From the NCBI RefSeq assembly GCF_044628455.1, contig NZ_JBIYZW010000001.1:930001-994000 (forward strand): a stretch of DNA of 64,000 nucleotides. The letters are read 5' to 3'. Of this stretch, positions 50,687-58,126 are shown piece after piece. Position 1 is the stretch's first letter, and each line of letters starts with the position of its first letter. A program made the translations under genes and the position numbers. The stretch is from Solirubrum sp044628455 (GTDB lineage Bacteria > Bacteroidota > Bacteroidia > Cytophagales > Hymenobacteraceae). The notes beneath the pieces were generated by a model, which saw only the letters and a program-made list of their open reading frames with translations, was not told where the DNA came from and did no database searches.

Positions 50687-52405
50687 TCAGCGCGGAAACA
50701 GTGCGGAAAAAACGGAGCCGACGCCCACTTCGCTGTGCACCTCGATGCTGCCGCCCGCGTTTTCCAGGATTTTCTTCACCATGTAGAGCCCGATGCCCGA
50801 GCCTTCGACGTGGTCGTGAAAGCGCTGAAACATGGAAAACAGCTTCTGGCTGCCGGCCAGGTTCAAACCCAGGCCGTTATCCTGCACCGTGAGGCGGATG
50901 TGGCGGCCTTCGCCGTGGCAGCTGATGCGCACCCGGGGCGGGCGGCCGGGTACGTGGTACTTAAAGGCGTTGCTGAGCAGGTTGTAAACGATGCTGCGCA
51001 GATTTTTCTCGGCAAACAGCAGGTGCGGATGGTCCTCCACGTCTACCGTCAGCTCCCCGTCTACGGCCCGCACCAGCGGATCCAGGTCGCGGGCTACGTC
51101 GTCGATGAGGGCGGCCAGGTCGATGACCACCGCCGGGGCCGCGTACTCCTTCTGCAGCTTGGTAACCTCGGTCAGGTGCTCGATGGTGCGCTTGAAGCGG
51201 TCAATGGAGTCCTGCATCATCAGCAGCAAGGGCTCTACCGGCTCGTGCTGGCCAATGGCCGGGGGCAGCTCACCCTGCAGAGCGTGCAGCAGCCCCTCGA
51301 TGTTGTTGATGGGCGCCTTCAGATCGTGGGAGGCGGTATAGATGAAGTTGTCCAGGTCCACGTTGGCGCGCAGCAGCCGGGCGTTGTTTTCCTGCAGCTG
51401 CTGCTGAGCCTGGGCAATGCGCTGCTGGGCTAGCTTGTGCTCGTGAATGTCGGTGTAAGTGCCAATCCACTCCACAATGTCGCCCTGTTCGTTGCGCGAG
51501 GGCAGGGCGCGCCCCAGCATCCAGCGGTAGTGGCCGGCGGCGTTGCGAATGCGGCACTCCACCTCCAGGGGCTCCCCACTAGCCAGGATCTGCTCCCAGC
51601 GTCGCATGGCCGGCTCTACGTCGTCGGGGTGAACAAGCTGGTAGATGCGCTCAGGGCTGAACTCGGGCGTGGGCGCCTCGCCGATGTAGTCGAACCAGCG
51701 GCGGTTGAGGTAGGTGTTGTGGCCGGCGGGGTTGGCCGTCCAGGCAATGTGGGGCAGGCCCTCCAGCAGGCGCCGGGCCTCGGCCGCGGCGTGCTCCACG
51801 GCCTGGCGCTCGGCCTGCTGGCGCAGCAGCTGGGCGTCTTTGTGCTCGATGAGCGCGTCCTGGGCCGAGATGCGCGCCTGAATCACCTGAATCTCGCGCT
51901 GAGCGGCCTGGTCGGTGAGAATGACGGCCAGCACGGCCGTGCCGTTGAACTCCAGCGGCGTCATCGACAGGGCCAGGGGCCGGGCCGGGGCCGCGCGGGT
52001 GTGCAGCGGCAGTTCGCCCTTGGCCGAGCCGCGCCAGCCGGCGGCAAACAGCCCCGCCCACCGCTCCTGCCCCTCGGGCGCCACCAGCGCGGCAAACGAG
52101 CTGCCGATAAGGGCCTCCAGGGGCTGGGCCAGCCAGTTTGCCAGGTAGGCGTTGGCGTAGAGAATGGTGGCGTCGTGGCTGAGCAGCACCGCGCCCTCGT
52201 TCATTTGCTCGATGAGGGTGCGGTAGCTCTGGTCGGCGCCCTCCAGAGTGAAGATGCGCGGCCCGTCGGGGCCCTGCACGGCCAGCGCGTCCACGGCGCC
52301 GGTCCGGATGGCGGTAATCAGCTCCTCGGCTTCCTGCAGCTGGAAGCGCAGCTCCTCGTTTTCGCGGGCCAGGTCGGCGGCACTCGGCACAGGCGGCTTG
52401 CTCAT
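50687..52405 (-). CDS. PAS-domain sensor histidine kinase
   Basis: 572 aa, no membrane helices, so cytoplasmic. The short N-terminal helix (about 10-50) is followed by PAS-like domain 1 (about 55-165), a coiled-coil (about 165-215) and PAS domain 2 (about 210-325, with ITYIGEAPTPEFSPERIYQLVHPDD-like and WIGTYTDIHEHK). The HisKA domain has His360 in FIYTASHDLKAPINNIEGLL. The HATPase has NAFKYHVPG, DNGLGLNL and GSGIGLYMVKKI. Its start is 2 bases from the kaiB stop, so it is part of the Kai operon. SasA of cyanobacteria is a KaiC-interacting kinase but has a KaiB-like N-domain; this one does not, so direct KaiC binding is only a possibility. Confidence 0.87.
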   Translation of the reverse strand: MSKPPVPSAADLARENEELRFQLQEAEELITAIRTGAVDALAVQGPDGPRIFTLEGADQSYRTLIEQMNEGAVLLSHDATILYANAYLANWLAQPLEALIGSSFAALVAPEGQERWAGLFAAGWRGSAKGELPLHTRAAPARPLALSMTPLEFNGTAVLAVILTDQAAQREIQVIQARISAQDALIEHKDAQLLRQQAERQAVEHAAAEARRLLEGLPHIAWTANPAGHNTYLNRRWFDYIGEAPTPEFSPERIYQLVHPDDVEPAMRRWEQILASGEPLEVECRIRNAAGHYRWMLGRALPSRNEQGDIVEWIGTYTDIHEHKLAQQRIAQAQQQLQENNARLLRANVDLDNFIYTASHDLKAPINNIEGLLHALQGELPPAIGQHEPVEPLLLMMQDSIDRFKRTIEHLTEVTKLQKEYAAPAVVIDLAALIDDVARDLDPLVRAVDGELTVDVEDHPHLLFAEKNLRSIVYNLLSNAFKYHVPGRPPRVRISCHGEGRHIRLTVQDNGLGLNLAGSQKLFSMFQRFHDHVEGSGIGLYMVKKILENAGGSIEVHSEVGVGSVFSALFPR

Positions 52406-52407
52406 GG

Positions 52408-52725
52408 CTATTCGGCGGCGGGCAGCGGCGGCAGCCCCAGTACTTTCAGCACCCGGTCGCGGTCCGACAGGTCGCCCACCAGCCAGCGCTTCAGGCCGGG
52501 GCGTTTCTTGACCAGGGTGGGCGCGGCCACGATCTGCTCCTGCTGGGCCAGCTCGGGCTGCTGGTAAATGTCAATGATGAGCAGCTCGTAGCGGCCCTTC
52601 AGGTGCGCTTCGCAAATGTCCTTGAGGTTGCGCACCGCCCGCGTGGAGTTGGGCGTGGCCCCCGTAATGAACAGGTGCAGCACGTATTCGGGTCCTTCTG
52701 GCTCGGGGGCTTGCTCGGCTTCCAT
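52408..52725 (-). CDS. kaiB: KaiB-family protein, copy 2
   Basis: 105 aa, thioredoxin-like KaiB fold (YVLHLFITGATPNSTRAVRNLKDICEAHLKGRYELLIIDIYQQPELAQQEQIVAAPTLVKKRPGLKRWLVGDLSDRDRVLKVLGL). The N-terminal ~12 residues are acidic. It has the Pro in APTL and the GDLSDRDRVL end seen in KaiB. It follows the other KaiB by 10 bases and precedes the PAS kinase by 2 bases. In cyanobacteria KaiB binds KaiC to delay its phosphorylation cycle. The two copies here are clearly diverged, so they are unlikely to be redundant. Confidence 0.87.
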   Translation of the reverse strand: MEAEQAPEPEGPEYVLHLFITGATPNSTRAVRNLKDICEAHLKGRYELLIIDIYQQPELAQQEQIVAAPTLVKKRPGLKRWLVGDLSDRDRVLKVLGLPPLPAAE

Positions 52726-52735
52726 GCAGCGCGGG

Positions 52736-53059
52736 CTAGCGGCCCTCCACAGTGCGGATGTCGAGGCCCACCAGCACCCGTTCCTGGTTCGACAAGTCGC
52801 CGATGATCTTGCGGATGGGCTGGGGCACCTTGCGCACCAGGGTGGGAATGGCCAGAATCTGGTCGCCCTCGGCCAGCTGCGGGTGCAACAGCAGGTCGAT
52901 GACCTCGATTTTGTAGCGGCCCTGCAGGTGCTCTTCGCAGTACTTCTTCAGGTTGGCCAGCGCGGTAACCGATTTGAGCGTTTGCCCGGCTACGTACAGG
53001 CGCAGCTCCCAGGTTTCCTTGTTCATATCGATGAGGGGGTTGCTTGCGGCGGGGTGCAT
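52736..53059 (-). CDS. kaiB: KaiB-family protein, copy 1
   Basis: 107 aa from the ATG at 53057-53059 (an alternative ATG at 53026 is 11 residues in). The KaiB fold is shown by TWELRLYVAGQTLKSVTALANLKKYCEEHLQGRYKIEVIDLLLHPQLAEGDQILAIPTLVRKVPQPIRKIIGDLSNQERVLVGLDI. The IPTL and GDLSNQERVL blocks are close to canonical KaiB, more so than in copy 2. It starts 9 bases after the kaiC stop, implying one mRNA. Confidence 0.9.
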   Translation of the reverse strand: MHPAASNPLIDMNKETWELRLYVAGQTLKSVTALANLKKYCEEHLQGRYKIEVIDLLLHPQLAEGDQILAIPTLVRKVPQPIRKIIGDLSNQERVLVGLDIRTVEGR

Positions 53060-53068
53060 GGGAGCGGG

Positions 53069-54802
53069 TTAGGGATTCTGCGGAGCCTCGGGCGCGGGGC
53101 CGGCCTGCTCCGCGGGGAATTGCCGCGCAATCTGCTCGCGGCCCTGGCTGAGGGCGAGCAGCCGCTGCTGCTCTTCGTGGTTGATCTGGCGCAGCTCCTC
53201 CTCCACCGACTCGAACTCGGTGCGCAGGTTGCCGATGGTGGCCTCCAGCACCCGGCGCTTGCGGGCCAGCTCGCGGTCCTTGCGCTCGGCCTCCTGCTGC
53301 ACGGCCAGGGCCTGGGCCTGCTCCTGCAGCTGCTGCGAGAGGCGGCTGGCCCCGGTCACGATGCCCGCGGGCCCAATGACCACGTCGAGCAGCTGGATGC
53401 CGTGCTCGGTAACCACGAACTCGCGCACCTGGTTGGAGTGGGCCATGCCGCGCGACTTAAGAATGCTGATGCCCCGGTTCCGCTCGCCCACGCCTTCCAG
53501 GTCGCGCACGCTCAGCCAGGTGTCTACCAGCGACGAGACGCCCTCCTCGGTCATTTCCTGCTGCACGTTGCGCCCGCTGATGAGGGACGTGAACACCGCC
53601 GTGATGCCGTGCACCTTCAGGTAGTCGATGAGGCGGGTGAGCATGCTGCGCACTTCGGCAATGTTGCCCACCGTAATGAGGTTGCTGATGGGGTCGATGA
53701 CCACAGCGTCGGGGCGGAACTCGCCAATGAGCTTGTGCAGCGTGACCAGGTGCTTTTCCAGGCCGTTGAGCGTGGGCCGCGAGGCCTCAATGCGCAGCAG
53801 ATTCTGGCCGAGATGGGGCTGCAGGTCGATGCCCACCGAGCGCATGTTGCGCACCAGCTGCTGGGGCGACTCCTCGAAGGCAAAGTACAAACAGCGCTGG
53901 CCCTGCTGGCACACGGCGTGGGCAAAGCCGGCCGCCAGCGTGGTTTTGGCCGTGCCGGCCGTACCGGTAATGAGCACGCTGCTGCCGCGGAAGAAGCCCC
54001 GCCGCCCAAACATCTCGTCGAGGCCGGCAATGCCGGTGCTCACAATCTCGTCCGACACCTCGTGGGCCAGGCGCAGCGAGGTCACGGGCAGCACCGAAAT
54101 GCCGTCTTCGCTGATCAGGTAGGGGTACTCGTTGGTGCCGTGGGTGCTGCCGCGGTACTTCACAATGCGCAGGCGGCGGGTGGTAATCTGGTCAATCACC
54201 CGGTTGTCGAGCAGGATGACGCAGTCCGACACGTACTCCTCCAGGCCCTGGCGGGTGAGCGAGCCTTCCCCACGCTCGGCCGTGATGATGGTGGTCACGC
54301 CCTTGTCTTTGAGCCAGCGGAACAGGCGCCGAATCTCGGAGCGCAGCACGCCCTGGTTGGGAAAGCCCGAGAACAGGGCCTCGATGGTGTCGAGCACCAC
54401 GCGCTTGGCCCCGATGGAATCGATGGCATAGCCCAGCCGGATGAACAGCCCTTCGAGGTCGTACTCGCCGGTTTCCTCAATCTCGGAGCGGTCCACGTGC
54501 ACGTGGTCGATTTTGAGCATGCCCTCGGCCTGCAAGGCCCGCAGGTCGAAGCCCAGCGACGTCACGTTGGCCGTCAACTCGTCGGCGGTTTCCTCGAAGG
54601 CCATCAGCACGCCCGGCTCGCCGTACTGCACAATGCCGCGCACCAAAAACTCCACCCCCATGAGGGTTTTGCCGCAGCCCGCGCTGCCGCACACCAGCGT
54701 GGGGCGCCCCCGGGGCAAGCCGCCCGCGGTGATTTCGTCGAGCCCGTCGATGCCCGTGGGGGCTTTGGGCAGTTGGGGCAGGGCGGCAGCGGCGGCAGTC
54801 AT
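53069..54802 (-). CDS. kaiC: KaiC-family double-RecA ATPase/kinase
   Basis: 577 aa with two RecA-like halves. N-half: Walker A GSAGCGKT (39-46), catalytic Glu pair FEETADE (70-71). C-half: Walker A GTAGTAKT (280-287), Glu pair FEESPQQ (310-311). At the position of the KaiC autophosphorylation Ser431-Thr432 this protein has Ser423-Ser424 (GVSSLVDT), the Ser-Ser form. The C-terminus (about 475-560) is a long coiled coil, unlike the short peptide that KaiA binds in cyanobacteria. No kaiA is near. Non-cyanobacterial KaiBC pairs are known to act in stress responses or as hourglass timers. This is the first gene of the cluster. A TAnnTTG-like box near 54901 might be its promoter, weakly. Confidence 0.9.
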   Translation of the reverse strand: MTAAAAALPQLPKAPTGIDGLDEITAGGLPRGRPTLVCGSAGCGKTLMGVEFLVRGIVQYGEPGVLMAFEETADELTANVTSLGFDLRALQAEGMLKIDHVHVDRSEIEETGEYDLEGLFIRLGYAIDSIGAKRVVLDTIEALFSGFPNQGVLRSEIRRLFRWLKDKGVTTIITAERGEGSLTRQGLEEYVSDCVILLDNRVIDQITTRRLRIVKYRGSTHGTNEYPYLISEDGISVLPVTSLRLAHEVSDEIVSTGIAGLDEMFGRRGFFRGSSVLITGTAGTAKTTLAAGFAHAVCQQGQRCLYFAFEESPQQLVRNMRSVGIDLQPHLGQNLLRIEASRPTLNGLEKHLVTLHKLIGEFRPDAVVIDPISNLITVGNIAEVRSMLTRLIDYLKVHGITAVFTSLISGRNVQQEMTEEGVSSLVDTWLSVRDLEGVGERNRGISILKSRGMAHSNQVREFVVTEHGIQLLDVVIGPAGIVTGASRLSQQLQEQAQALAVQQEAERKDRELARKRRVLEATIGNLRTEFESVEEELRQINHEEQQRLLALSQGREQIARQFPAEQAGPAPEAPQNP

Positions 54803-55127
54803 ACAGGCGGCGGGTGATGGAGAGGTGGCGGCGCCCCGGCGAGCCTCCCGAAGAGAGCCTGCAGCGGGTGCCCACCGGCCCGCTCAGCAGAGCGGCAGTG
54901 TGCAAGGTACGCAAACGCGGCGGCTAGGGCGAAAAGCGCCACCGCCCTTCGCCCGCTTACCCGCAGCCGGAGGCCGCGGGCCAGCCGGCTTCCTTGCCCC
55001 CAGCGGCTGCCGCGCCGCCAATGCCCCCTAGTCGCTTACGGGACCGTTTGGTGCCTGAAAAAATGCTTGCGCTATCGTTCCTACCGTTCGCGGTAGTTGT
55101 CGGTTAGGGCGGAGCGGCCGGCGGGTC
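54803..55127. other. 325-bp gap without a gene
   Basis: Between kaiC (start 54802) and the LuxR-type regulator (end 55128). It contains a TACCTTG-like box (near 54901-54907, one base short of TAnnTTTG) that may drive kaiC. No convincing gene or repeat array was seen. Confidence 0.4.
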
Positions 55128-55820
55128 TCAGGGCGCGCCGGGCAAATCGACCAGCTGGTGGCGCACGGCAAACAAGGCCAGGCTCACGGCGTTGGCCATG
55201 CCGGTTTTGTCGAGCAGGTTTTTGCGGTGGCCCTCCACGGTGCGGAAGCTGATGAACAGCCGGTCGGCAATCTGCTGCGAGCTGAGGCCCTGGCAAATCA
55301 GGGTCAGCACTTCCTGCTCGCGCTCGGTCAGCTCCAAGGGCTGGGCCAGGCCGGGCACCTTCAGGCGCTGGGCGCGCGGGCGGGCGGGCTCCTGCAACCC
55401 CTGGCGCATCACCTGGGCGGTGGTCGCGTCGATGTAGTAGCCGTGGGTGTGCACCTGCTCGATGGCCTCGCCCAGCAGCTTCTGGTCGATGTCCTTGGGC
55501 AGGTAGGCATGCACGCCCAGGCGCATCAGCTCCAGAATCAGCTCGGGGGCGTAGTTCATCGACAGGATGATGATGCGCATCCCCGGAAAGCCCGCCAGAA
55601 GGGCCCGGCTCACGGCGCGGCCGTCCTGGTCGGGCAGGTGCAGATCGAGCAGCACCACTTGGGGCTGCGGGGCGCAGGCCTGGGTCAGCGCGTCGAGCAA
55701 CTCGCCCCCCGAGGCCGCTTCCACCACCACCTCGAAGCGCGGCTCGCGGCTGAGAATGTGGCGCAGGCCCTGGCGAAACAGGCGGTGGTCGTCGCAAATG
55801 GCAAGCTTGATGGAAGACAT
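55128..55820 (-). CDS. NarL/LuxR-family response regulator
   Basis: 230 aa. The receiver domain covers residues 1-125, with acidic pocket DD at 10-11, Asp59 in VVLLDLHLPDQDG, and the Lys in the LPKDID stretch near 107. The C-terminal LuxR-type HTH is LTEREQEVLTLICQGLSSQQIADRLFISFRTVEGHRKNLLDKTGMANAV. It activates or represses genes when phosphorylated. It follows the HisKA_3-type kinase (gap 36 bases), its likely partner. The gene order is 7TM protein, kinase, regulator. Confidence 0.92.
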   Translation of the reverse strand: MSSIKLAICDDHRLFRQGLRHILSREPRFEVVVEAASGGELLDALTQACAPQPQVVLLDLHLPDQDGRAVSRALLAGFPGMRIIILSMNYAPELILELMRLGVHAYLPKDIDQKLLGEAIEQVHTHGYYIDATTAQVMRQGLQEPARPRAQRLKVPGLAQPLELTEREQEVLTLICQGLSSQQIADRLFISFRTVEGHRKNLLDKTGMANAVSLALFAVRHQLVDLPGAP

Positions 55821-55856
55821 GGCGGCGGGGCGGGATGGGAAATGGAAGCGGGTGGG

Positions 55857-56642
55857 TTACAAAGGCAAGTGCAGCTGCACGCGGGTGCCCGCGCCGGGGG
55901 CCGAATGCACTTGCAGGCGGCCGCCCAGCAGCTGGGCGCGGGCCTGCATCCCGCCCAGGCCTAGGCCGGGCGCGGCGGCGGGCCGGGCAGAGTTGAAGCC
56001 GCGGCCGTCGTCGTGTACCTCCAGCAGCAGGGCCCCGGGCTGGCGCTCTAGGCGCAGGCTGAGCTGCCGGGCCTGGGCGTGCTTGAGGGCGTTGCCCAGA
56101 GCCTCCTGCACAATGCGGTAGAGGGCCAGCTGGTGGGCCTCGCTGAGCGCGTCCACCGCGGGGTCGACGTGGGCCTCTACCCGCAGGCCGGTGGCGGCGA
56201 GGCGGTCGAGCTGGGTGCTGAGGGTGCGGCGCAAACCCAGCTGGTGCAGGGTGGCCGGCGAGAGGTTGTGCACGATTTCGCGGATGTTGCGCACGGTTTC
56301 GGCCAGGATGTCGGTGGCCTGCCCGGCCAGCTTGGCCACGTCGGGCGAGGCGGCCTCGTAGCCGATCTGGCCCACGAAGAGCTTGGCCACCGAGAGCGAG
56401 GCGCCGATTTCGTCGTGCAGGTCGCGGGTGATGCGGGCCCGCTCGCTTTCCTGCGAGGCCACCACGGCCTGCAGCATCTGCTGCTGGTGCTCGAGGGTGA
56501 GCTGCTGCAGGCGCAGCTGCTGGCCCTGGGCGCGGCGCTGAAACAGCACCAGAATGAGCACGGTGGCGGTGGCCAGCAGCAGCATCACGCCCACGCCGCC
56601 AAACAGCAGCCAAGCAAAGGTTATTTCGGCGGGCTTATCCAT
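55857..56642 (-). CDS. Sensor histidine kinase (HisKA_3, NarX-like)
   Basis: 261 aa with one N-terminal membrane helix (about 10-34), a coiled coil, and His76 in RARITRDLHDEIGASLSVAKL. The HATPase end shows DDGRGFNSARPAAAPGLGLGGMQARAQLLGG, with the two Gly boxes. There is no sensor domain of its own. The preceding gene, a 7TM protein, overlaps its start by 22 bases and may be the sensing partner. Phosphorylates the LuxR-type regulator. Confidence 0.9.
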   Translation of the reverse strand: MDKPAEITFAWLLFGGVGVMLLLATATVLILVLFQRRAQGQQLRLQQLTLEHQQQMLQAVVASQESERARITRDLHDEIGASLSVAKLFVGQIGYEAASPDVAKLAGQATDILAETVRNIREIVHNLSPATLHQLGLRRTLSTQLDRLAATGLRVEAHVDPAVDALSEAHQLALYRIVQEALGNALKHAQARQLSLRLERQPGALLLEVHDDGRGFNSARPAAAPGLGLGGMQARAQLLGGRLQVHSAPGAGTRVQLHLPL

Positions 56643-57268
56643 AGGGCGTAGGTATAGGCGGCGTACAGCAGCAGGTTCAGCCCCGCGTGCGTCGTCCAGA
56701 TGTAGTTATTGAGGGTTTGGGAATAGTTAAGGGCGTAGTTGATAAACAAATAGATAAAGAAATTGGCCGCGAAGAACACCAGCAGCCCCAATGACACCCA
56801 CAGCAGCGGCCGCCGCCACAGCTCCCCGGCCGCGGCGGGCTCGCGCAGGCTGCGCACCAGGTAGCCCAGGGCCACGGCCATCAGCAGTACGCTCTCGACG
56901 GAGCGGGCCAGGTTGTTGATGACCAGGGGCTGCCCCCGCCGCCAGAGCTGCTCGGCCAGCACCCCGGCCACAAACAAAGCGGCCAGCACCCCGGCGGCGC
57001 GGCGCAGCCGGGGCCACTCGAAGCTGAAGACGCCCAGCAGCAAGGCCAGCTCGCCGCTCATGTAAATGGGCCACAGAAACAGGTTGTTGATCCGCAGCAC
57101 CCAGCACACCCGCGACACGATTTCCACGGCCAGGGCAAACCACACCAACGCGGCCAGCCAGCGCCCCGCGGGCGGCAGCGTGCGAAACCGGTAGGCCGCC
57201 GCCCCGCTGGCCACCAGCACGGGCAGCATGGCGGCCAGAATGATGAGCTGCTCGGCAGTGTAAGGCAT
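56621..57268 (-). CDS. Hypothetical seven-transmembrane protein
   Basis: 215 aa. About seven hydrophobic helices are seen (for example residues 8-24, 38-58, 66-84, 90-110, 125-143, 155-180 and 190-210). No family recognised. Its 3' end overlaps the start of the histidine kinase gene by 22 bases, which strongly couples the two. It may be the signal-sensing part of the kinase. Confidence 0.65.
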   Translation of the reverse strand: MPYTAEQLIILAAMLPVLVASGAAAYRFRTLPPAGRWLAALVWFALAVEIVSRVCWVLRINNLFLWPIYMSGELALLLGVFSFEWPRLRRAAGVLAALFVAGVLAEQLWRRGQPLVINNLARSVESVLLMAVALGYLVRSLREPAAAGELWRRPLLWVSLGLLVFFAANFFIYLFINYALNYSQTLNNYIWTTHAGLNLLLYAAYTYALWISPPK

Positions 57269-57283
57269 GAGCGGCGCCGCCGG

Positions 57284-57976
57284 CTAGCAGGTGCGCGGGC
57301 AGGGCGCGGTCAAGTCGAAGTACGACTCCTCGAAGTCCGTTACCCGCTGGCCGGCGGCCACGGCGTTGAACAGCAGCCCGAAGGTGTACACCACGCGGCC
57401 CTGGGCGTCGTCGGGGGCGGTGGGCAAGCCCAGATAGCGGTGCAGGCCGAAGGCGATGCGCACGTTGGGCGCGTCGGCGAAGGGCTGCAGGGCTTCCATG
57501 AACTCGTGCACGGGGTAGTTGTAGCCCTGCAGAAAGCCGTAGGGCGTGGTAAACACCGCGGCGTCCAGCTCGTCGGCCTGCCCCTTTTCGGCCCAGTGCT
57601 GCATCCACTGGCGGGCCAGCTCGGCGGGCAGGTTGCCCTGCGGGGGTGCAGTGTTGGCTCCGGCCGCGTACTCGGCCTGGTTAGGGTTGTAGTAGGGCGT
57701 CAGGCGCTGGCCGTAGGCATCGACGCCGAACAAGAGCAGTTCGAAGTGCTCGTGGCCGTGCTCGTCGCGGCGCAGGCCGAAGCGGATCTTGACGGTGCTG
57801 GCCCCCAGCGTGGAGAGCAGCAGGCTGGCGCTGGCGTGGTCGAGCATGACGGCCACCTGCAGGGCTTGGTCGCGGCGGAAAAACGAAAAGGGCTTGTCGC
57901 GTTCCTGCTGTTCGGCCCAGGCCAGGGTCCACTTCGCGAAGGTCGAATCCGAAATCAGGGGTACTTCTAAATTCAT
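57284..57976 (-). CDS. Hypothetical soluble protein
   Basis: 230 aa from the ATG at 57974-57976 (MNLEVPLISDSTFAKWTLAWAEQQERDKPFSFF). A TACCTTG box (58003-58009) upstream fits this start rather than the ATG at 58015. Soluble, mixed alpha/beta (VKIRFGLRRDEHGHEHFELLLFGVDAYGQRL). The C-terminus ends SYFDLTAPCPRTC, a Cys pair at the very end, which is unusual. No family recognised. It ends 15 bases before the 7TM gene starts, so it may be the first gene of that group. Confidence 0.6.
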   Translation of the reverse strand: MNLEVPLISDSTFAKWTLAWAEQQERDKPFSFFRRDQALQVAVMLDHASASLLLSTLGASTVKIRFGLRRDEHGHEHFELLLFGVDAYGQRLTPYYNPNQAEYAAGANTAPPQGNLPAELARQWMQHWAEKGQADELDAAVFTTPYGFLQGYNYPVHEFMEALQPFADAPNVRIAFGLHRYLGLPTAPDDAQGRVVYTFGLLFNAVAAGQRVTDFEESYFDLTAPCPRTC

Positions 57977-58068
57977 CAGGTAGGTATTTGTACTTAGTGC
58001 GGGCAAGGTAATCATTCTGCCCAGCCGGGCGAAACGGCGCGCACGTTTCCGCCGCAGCGGCCCGCAAA

Positions 58069-58101
58069 AAGCCCCGCCGGACGCGCAGTCCAACGGGGCT
58101 T
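58069..58101 (-). terminator. Terminator after parE
   Basis: 8-bp arms AAGCCCCG (58069-58076) and complement (58094-58101), plus an inner GGAC/GTCC. Five T follow on the minus strand. It lies 26 bases beyond the parE stop. Confidence 0.75.
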
Positions 58102-58126
58102 GTCAACGAGCAAGCGTGGAGCCGGC

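Noticed and set aside
53181..54817. Plus-strand frames opposite kaiC
   Set aside because: Antisense shadow with Val/Gly/Arg/His-rich composition; kaiC motifs are unambiguous.
58094..58126. Attachment site or tRNA fragment next to parE
   Set aside because: Explained as a terminator stem plus short spacer; no tRNA-like arms.
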